Assembly (NCBI GenBank): GCA_003838145.1
Contig: QYZZ01000065.1
Location: 1 to 57,196, forward strand
DNA length: 57,196 bases
Reading direction: 5' to 3'
DNA from: Tindallia sp. MSAO_Bac2
GTDB taxonomy: Bacteria > Bacillota > Clostridia > Peptostreptococcales > Tindalliaceae
A program made the translations under genes and the position numbers. Positions within the stretch are counted from its first letter, which is position 1. Each line of letters starts with the position of its first letter. The notes under the pieces were generated by a model, which did not search any database, was not told the origin of the DNA, and saw only the letters and a program-made list of their open reading frames with translations. This document shows, in pieces, positions 52,871-57,196 of the stretch.

Positions 52871-53896
52871 TTATTTATCTTTTAGTATATCATTCATCAT
52901 TTTACTAACCTGACCCAGTACGGAAATAACCCGGTCGTAGTCCATTCTAGTAGGTCCAATAACGCTTAGCTGACCTATTGTTTGCTGATCAAGACTATAG
53001 GTGGTTGTAACAATACTGCATTCTTTTGCTTCCTGGATCTGATTTTCACTTCCTATTGAGATGTTAAATTTGTCTGAATCCTGTCTTGCAATCAGTTCGC
53101 TGATGGTTTTTCGTTCCTCCATCAGATTCAGAAAGGATCTGGCCTTTGTCAAATCATTGAATTCAGGAAAGTTGAAAATATTAGTTGTTCCACTCAGATA
53201 GAGAGTAACATCGCTTACCTGTTCGAGAGTCTTAAACATTTCCGGCAGCAAAGCGTACACCGTACTATGGAATTGGGCCAATTCTCTTTTCAGGTCCTCC
53301 GCCATTCTGGTCTCTATTTCTTCCAGCGTAGAACCTACAAATTCTTTGTTAAGGAAGTTAGAAATCTTTTCCAAGTCTTCCTGTTTCATGGTTGCTGGAA
53401 TCTTGAACAGCGGGTTTTGTATTAGTCCTGTATTAGTAATGAAAATTGCCAGCATAGTCTCTTCACTTAACCGTGCAAGTTGAATCTGCTTTAATCGGCT
53501 TTTCTTTACCTGGGGCGCTAACACGATAGATGTGTATTGTGTAAACTCAGACAAAACTCTGGATGTATATTCCAACAGCTGTTCCAGTTCTCCATACTTT
53601 TTAAGTATGTCACTTTTCATTTTGATCCTGTTCTTATGAGCCGTGCGCCTTATTTCCATCAGTTTGTCAACATACAAACGATAGCCTTTGTCAGAGGGAA
53701 TTCTTCCTGCTGATGTATGAGGCTGCTGGATGTATCCCATTTCCTCTAAATCCGACATTTCATTTCGGATTGTTGCCGGACTGACGCCCAGTTCGTATTT
53801 TCTTGAAAGGCTTCTGGATCCGACAGGCTCTGCGGATTCAATATAGTCCCTTATAATCGCTTCAAGTATTTTTAGCTTTCGATCAGTTAAGGCCAT
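52871..53896 (-). CDS. hrcA: Heat-inducible repressor HrcA
   Basis: 341 aa. An N-terminal winged helix (about 1-75: EPVGSRSLSRKYELGVSPATIRNEMSDLE, in two blocks) binds the CIRCE operator; the rest is the GAF-like dimerisation domain. It represses its own operon and loses activity on heat. AAGGTG precedes the ATG. CIRCE lies 16 bases upstream of the start, so autoregulation is direct. Confidence 0.97.
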   Translation of the reverse strand: MALTDRKLKILEAIIRDYIESAEPVGSRSLSRKYELGVSPATIRNEMSDLEEMGYIQQPHTSAGRIPSDKGYRLYVDKLMEIRRTAHKNRIKMKSDILKKYGELEQLLEYTSRVLSEFTQYTSIVLAPQVKKSRLKQIQLARLSEETMLAIFITNTGLIQNPLFKIPATMKQEDLEKISNFLNKEFVGSTLEEIETRMAEDLKRELAQFHSTVYALLPEMFKTLEQVSDVTLYLSGTTNIFNFPEFNDLTKARSFLNLMEERKTISELIARQDSDKFNISIGSENQIQEAKECSIVTTTYSLDQQTIGQLSVIGPTRMDYDRVISVLGQVSKMMNDILKDK

Positions 53897-53912
53897 TTTA
53901 TCACCTTCATTG

Positions 53913-53939
53913 TTAGCACTCTCTATTAGTGAGTGCTAA
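53913..53939 (-). promoter_or_regulatory. CIRCE operator
   Basis: Perfect inverted repeat TTAGCACTC-N9-GAGTGCTAA, identical to the HrcA-binding consensus, between the promoter and hrcA. Confidence 0.98.
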
Positions 53940-53950
53940 TTCTTGATACA

Positions 53951-53979
53951 AAAATACCACCTTGGAGTTCTTTTGTCAA
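53951..53979 (-). promoter_or_regulatory. Promoter of hrcA-grpE-dnaK-dnaJ
   Basis: Minus-strand TTGACA (53974-53979), 17-base spacer, TATTTT (53951-53956), 11 bases before CIRCE. Confidence 0.8.
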
Positions 53980-54022
53980 CCCTTACTCCTAATTTAAACT
54001 TTCAATTTGTTTGTTAGTTGAT

Positions 54023-55165
54023 TTATACAAAGTATGCAAATACCTGATTCGCAAGATCCAGCCCTTTATCTGTCAATTTGATTCTGTCGTCATCTATCCA
54101 TAAAAGTTTCTGTTCAACTAATTCATTTATCTCGTTTTTAAAATAATCAAGACATGACACCCCGTGTTTCGCTCTGAAACGTTCTACAGATATACCCATT
54201 ATTAATCTTAGACCAAGGAACATAGTTTCTTTCTTGTATTCGTCCGGACTGACAGTCTGTCGGTGGATTACCGGCAAAATTCGATTATGAATCCTATTTT
54301 TATACTCTGTCAGCTCAGCAGTGTTTTCGTACCTCCTGCCATTCAAATATCCGTGTGCAGCTACTCCCAACCCAAGATACTCAGCATTATTCCAGTAAGT
54401 GAGATTATGCCTGCATTCTTCACCAGGCCGGGAATAATTTGATATTTCATAATGCGAATAACCTCTCTTCGGTAGCTGCTCAATGGCTGTTCTAAACATT
54501 TTCCATTCGAGGTCTTCATCCATTGGCATTATAATCCCCTGCTGAACCCACTGATAAAGGCTTGTGCCTTTTTCAAAGGTTAAACCATAACAGGATAAAT
54601 GCGACAGATTCATTTCAGCGACACAACAAATAGTTTCCAGCCAGTCATCCATTTCCTGACCCGGAATTCCAAAAATAATATCGGCGTTGATATTGCTAAA
54701 ACCTTCATTTTTCGCACTCTCAATCTGTCTGTAAAAATCCTCTGCATTATGATTGCGGCCCAACACGTTTAGCAACGGATCCTGCAAAGCTTGCAGGCCA
54801 AAGCTAATGCGATTGATGCTACTTTCTCTGTAATGAAATAATTTGTCGGCATCCAACTGTCCCGGATTAGCTTCAAGAGATATTTCGACATCTGCAGTGA
54901 AATCAAAAGCCTGTTTCATCGTATTCAAGAGTTCTTTAATATCTTCACCAGGTATTAAAGATGGTGTGCCTCCACCAAAAAAAACAGTTTCGACACTTCT
55001 GTCCTGAATAATTTCTTTATACATAAATATTTCCTGCTGGAGCAGTTTTATATAATAAGTAATGTCATTTTTGTTCCCAACACAAGAGATAAAGTCGCAA
55101 TAATGGCATTTCGATGCACAGTATGGAATATGAATATAAATGCTAATGCCAGAAGATTTGCCCAT
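54023..55165 (-). CDS. hemW: HemW-like radical SAM protein
   Basis: 380 aa, HemN-like family. YIHIPYCASKCHYCDF has CxxxCxxC and the trailing aromatic; FFGGGTPSL, SLEANPGQL and ISFGLQAL follow. Members lacking HemN's extra cysteine and N-terminal extension act as heme chaperones (HemW) rather than coproporphyrinogen dehydrogenase; this one fits HemW by length and by its place between lepA and hrcA. AGGAGG precedes the ATG. Confidence 0.93.
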   Translation of the reverse strand: MGKSSGISIYIHIPYCASKCHYCDFISCVGNKNDITYYIKLLQQEIFMYKEIIQDRSVETVFFGGGTPSLIPGEDIKELLNTMKQAFDFTADVEISLEANPGQLDADKLFHYRESSINRISFGLQALQDPLLNVLGRNHNAEDFYRQIESAKNEGFSNINADIIFGIPGQEMDDWLETICCVAEMNLSHLSCYGLTFEKGTSLYQWVQQGIIMPMDEDLEWKMFRTAIEQLPKRGYSHYEISNYSRPGEECRHNLTYWNNAEYLGLGVAAHGYLNGRRYENTAELTEYKNRIHNRILPVIHRQTVSPDEYKKETMFLGLRLIMGISVERFRAKHGVSCLDYFKNEINELVEQKLLWIDDDRIKLTDKGLDLANQVFAYFV

Positions 55166-55183
55166 AATTACCTCCTGTAACTC

Positions 55184-56992
55184 TTATGAATTTAGCTTCA
55201 AAACTGACATAAAAGCTTTTTGTGGCACTTCGACACTTCCTACCTGACGCATTCTCTTTTTACCCTCTTTTTGTTTTTCCAGAAGCTTTCGTTTTCGACT
55301 TACATCTCCACCATAGCATTTTGCCAATACATCTTTTCTTAAAGCTTTGATCGTTTCTCTTGCAATTATTTTCTGTCCAATGGCAGCTTGTAGAGGAATG
55401 GCAAACTGGTGTCTGGGTATTTCATCTTTTAATTTTTCGCACATTTGCTTACCGCGTTCATAAGCCTTACTCTCATGAACGATAAAGGAAAGGGCATCCA
55501 CCTGTTCTCCATTAATCAGTATATCCAGTTTAACCAGTTTTGATTCATTGTAACCCTTCATTTCATAATCCAGCGAACCATATCCACGAGTTTTGGATTT
55601 TAGTGCATCAAAAAAATCGAATATAACTTCATTAAGCGGAAGCTCATACTGAAGTGTCACCCGGTTTTCATCAAGGTAATCCATGCTGATCATTGCACCT
55701 CGCCGATCCTGACACAATTCCATCACCGGTCCCACATAGTCATTCAAGACCATTATTCCCGCTTTAACAATCGGTTCTTCAATTTTTGAAATTTCCTGAG
55801 GTTTTGGCATATTTGCCGGGTTTTGAATGGATACCATTTCACCATCCGTCTTATATACCTGATAAATAACACTTGGAGCTGTGGTTACTAAGTCCAGGTC
55901 AAATTCTCTTTCCAGTCTTTCCTGAATAATCTCCATGTGAAGCAGCCCAAGGAACCCGCATCGAAAACCAAATCCCAAAGCTGCAGAAGTCTCATTTTCA
56001 AAAACGAGGGCTGCATCGTTAACCTGGAGTTTTTCCAATGCATCCTTTACATCTTCAAATTTTTCTCCTTCTGCAGGATAAACTCCACAGTAAACCATCG
56101 GTACTACTTTGCGATAACCAGGAAAAGCTTCTTTGGTTGGCCTTGATGCGTCAGTAATTGTATCTCCTACACGACAGTTGCGAACGTCTTTAATGCTAGC
56201 TGCCACATAACCAACATCACCAGCCTTTAAAGACTCCTGTTCAATCGGACCCGGGGAAAATAGACCTACTTCCGTGACTTCAAACTCTTTTTTCCCGGCC
56301 ATCATTTTGATCCGCATCCCTTTTTTAAGTTCACCATCAACCATACGGATATATCCTATAACTCCACGATAATTATCGTAGACAGAGTCAAAAATCAACG
56401 CCTTGGCAGGGGCTGTTTCATCACCTTCCGGAGCAGGGATTCGGTTAACAATCGCCTCCAACACATCAGTAATATTTATCCCTTCTTTAGCAGAGATAAG
56501 GGGGATTCCTTCTGTATCCAATCCAATTACATCTTCTATTTCCTTTTTAACTTCCTCCACCCGGGCACTGGGTAAATCAATTTTATTGATAACGGGAATA
56601 ATTTCAAGATCCTGTTCAAGAGCCAGATATACATTAGCAAGGGTTTGAGCTTCAATGCCCTGAGCTGCATCAACAATAAGAACAGCTCCTTCACAGGCAG
56701 CCAGACTTCTGGATACTTCGTAGGTAAAATCAACATGTCCTGGCGTATCAATCAGATTAAGCCTGTACTCTTCCCCATCATTTGCTTTGTAGTTCAAACG
56801 GATCGTCTGAAGTTTTATAGTGATTCCCCGCTCACGTTCCAGGTCCATATTGTCCAACAACTGATTTTTCATATCACGTTGACTGACTAAGCCTGTATGT
56901 TCAATCAGGCGATCAGCCAGTGTTGATTTTCCATGGTCAATATGCGCAATAATACTAAAATTTCTGGTCCTGTTTTGACGGTTTGCGGACAA
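55184..56992 (-). CDS. lepA: Elongation factor 4 (LepA)
   Basis: 602 aa translational GTPase. [19 protein letters not shown] (G1), RGITIK (G2), DTPGHVDF (G3), NKIDLP (G4), then EF-G-like domains and the LepA C-terminal domain ([21 protein letters not shown], in parts). The start is TTG at 56992, 7 bases after GGAGG; the frame extends to 57031 without a site. It leads the lepA-hemW pair. Confidence 0.96.
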   Translation of the reverse strand: MSANRQNRTRNFSIIAHIDHGKSTLADRLIEHTGLVSQRDMKNQLLDNMDLERERGITIKLQTIRLNYKANDGEEYRLNLIDTPGHVDFTYEVSRSLAACEGAVLIVDAAQGIEAQTLANVYLALEQDLEIIPVINKIDLPSARVEEVKKEIEDVIGLDTEGIPLISAKEGINITDVLEAIVNRIPAPEGDETAPAKALIFDSVYDNYRGVIGYIRMVDGELKKGMRIKMMAGKKEFEVTEVGLFSPGPIEQESLKAGDVGYVAASIKDVRNCRVGDTITDASRPTKEAFPGYRKVVPMVYCGVYPAEGEKFEDVKDALEKLQVNDAALVFENETSAALGFGFRCGFLGLLHMEIIQERLEREFDLDLVTTAPSVIYQVYKTDGEMVSIQNPANMPKPQEISKIEEPIVKAGIMVLNDYVGPVMELCQDRRGAMISMDYLDENRVTLQYELPLNEVIFDFFDALKSKTRGYGSLDYEMKGYNESKLVKLDILINGEQVDALSFIVHESKAYERGKQMCEKLKDEIPRHQFAIPLQAAIGQKIIARETIKALRKDVLAKCYGGDVSRKRKLLEKQKEGKKRMRQVGSVEVPQKAFMSVLKLNS

Positions 56993-57034
56993 GGGAATTC
57001 CTCCTTCTACTATATAAATCAGATTAACCAAGTA

Positions 57035-57064
57035 ATTATATCATATATTGATAATTACTTACAA
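57035..57064 (-). promoter_or_regulatory. Probable promoter of lepA
   Basis: Minus-strand TTGTAA (57059-57064), 18-base spacer and TATAAT (57035-57040), 42 bases before the TTG start. Confidence 0.55.
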
Positions 57065-57196
57065 TGCAGTTCACTTGAGTCAAGTCCAAAATAGTGTGTA
57101 ATTTCCTCGGTAACAATGTTTAATCTTTTAATTCGAGTGGCTCACTTTTTCAGCAGCACAACCATGAGCGATTTATGCCGCGAAAGCCTCTTGACA
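57065..57196. other. Right edge without a recognised gene
   Basis: No reading frame is identified. On the minus strand an open frame from the edge ends with LSRHKSLMVVLLKK and a TGA near 57142; it could be the end of a gene outside the window, but it is too short to name. No terminator is clear. Confidence 0.25.

Noticed and set aside
1-57196. Mobile elements, CRISPR arrays, tRNA or rRNA genes
   Set aside because: Looked for repeats, transposase motifs and tRNA-like T-loops on both strands; none could be supported.

Overview
The window is a low-GC, gene-dense stretch of a Firmicutes chromosome, most likely class Clostridia. This is inferred from the gene order lepA-hemW-hrcA-grpE-dnaK-dnaJ-prmA-rsmE-mtaB-HIT-rpsU-yqeY and phoH-pgpH-ybeY-dgkA-cdd-era-recO, from strong Shine-Dalgarno sites with frequent TTG/GTG starts, and from anaerobe-type functions (2-hydroxyacyl-CoA dehydratase activase family, aldehyde:ferredoxin oxidoreductase domain, a phosphofructokinase with PPi-type residues, an apparent UGA-selenocysteine codon). 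I see no phage, IS element, CRISPR array, tRNA or rRNA. About 60 protein genes are supported, most on the minus strand.

Layout from the left: an unexplained repeat-bearing edge (1-168); rodA and mgtE; a three-gene iron-sulfur cluster with its own promoter (two HgdB-like proteins and an HgdC-type ATPase activase, 2857-6037); a TerB-like membrane protein; a loose cluster of an AOR N-terminal domain, a small membrane protein, rtcB and cheW. At 10268-10579 on the plus strand is a short MerT-like membrane protein whose vicinal Cys pair is Cys-UGA, with a bacterial SECIS-like hairpin just downstream; this is the most interesting item. Then come a HAD phosphatase, ferritin, GIY-YIG protein, aspartokinase, a Cys-rich nitroreductase, an alpha/beta hydrolase lacking its catalytic serine, an RNA m5U methyltransferase, pssA, class II aldolase, a small alarmone synthetase, gap, prfC, an ECF-type S component, a DMT exporter and the phosphofructokinase.

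The centre (29.6-33.8 kb) is a riboflavin operon, ribD-ribE-ribBA-ribH-ndk, under an FMN riboswitch with terminator and promoter. From 33.9 kb to the right edge is conserved housekeeping: recO, era, cdd, a DUF3048 lipoprotein, a DgkA-PAP2 fusion, ybeY, pgpH, phoH; the nfeD-floA membrane-domain operon; rpsU-yqeY; mtaB, rsmE, prmA; the HrcA/CIRCE-controlled heat-shock operon; hemW and lepA.

Functionally the window joins cell envelope and ribosome maintenance, the stress response, central glycolytic enzymes, flavin synthesis and several redox or metal proteins. Start codons were moved inward from the longest reading frame wherever a Shine-Dalgarno sequence decided it; those choices are stated per gene.
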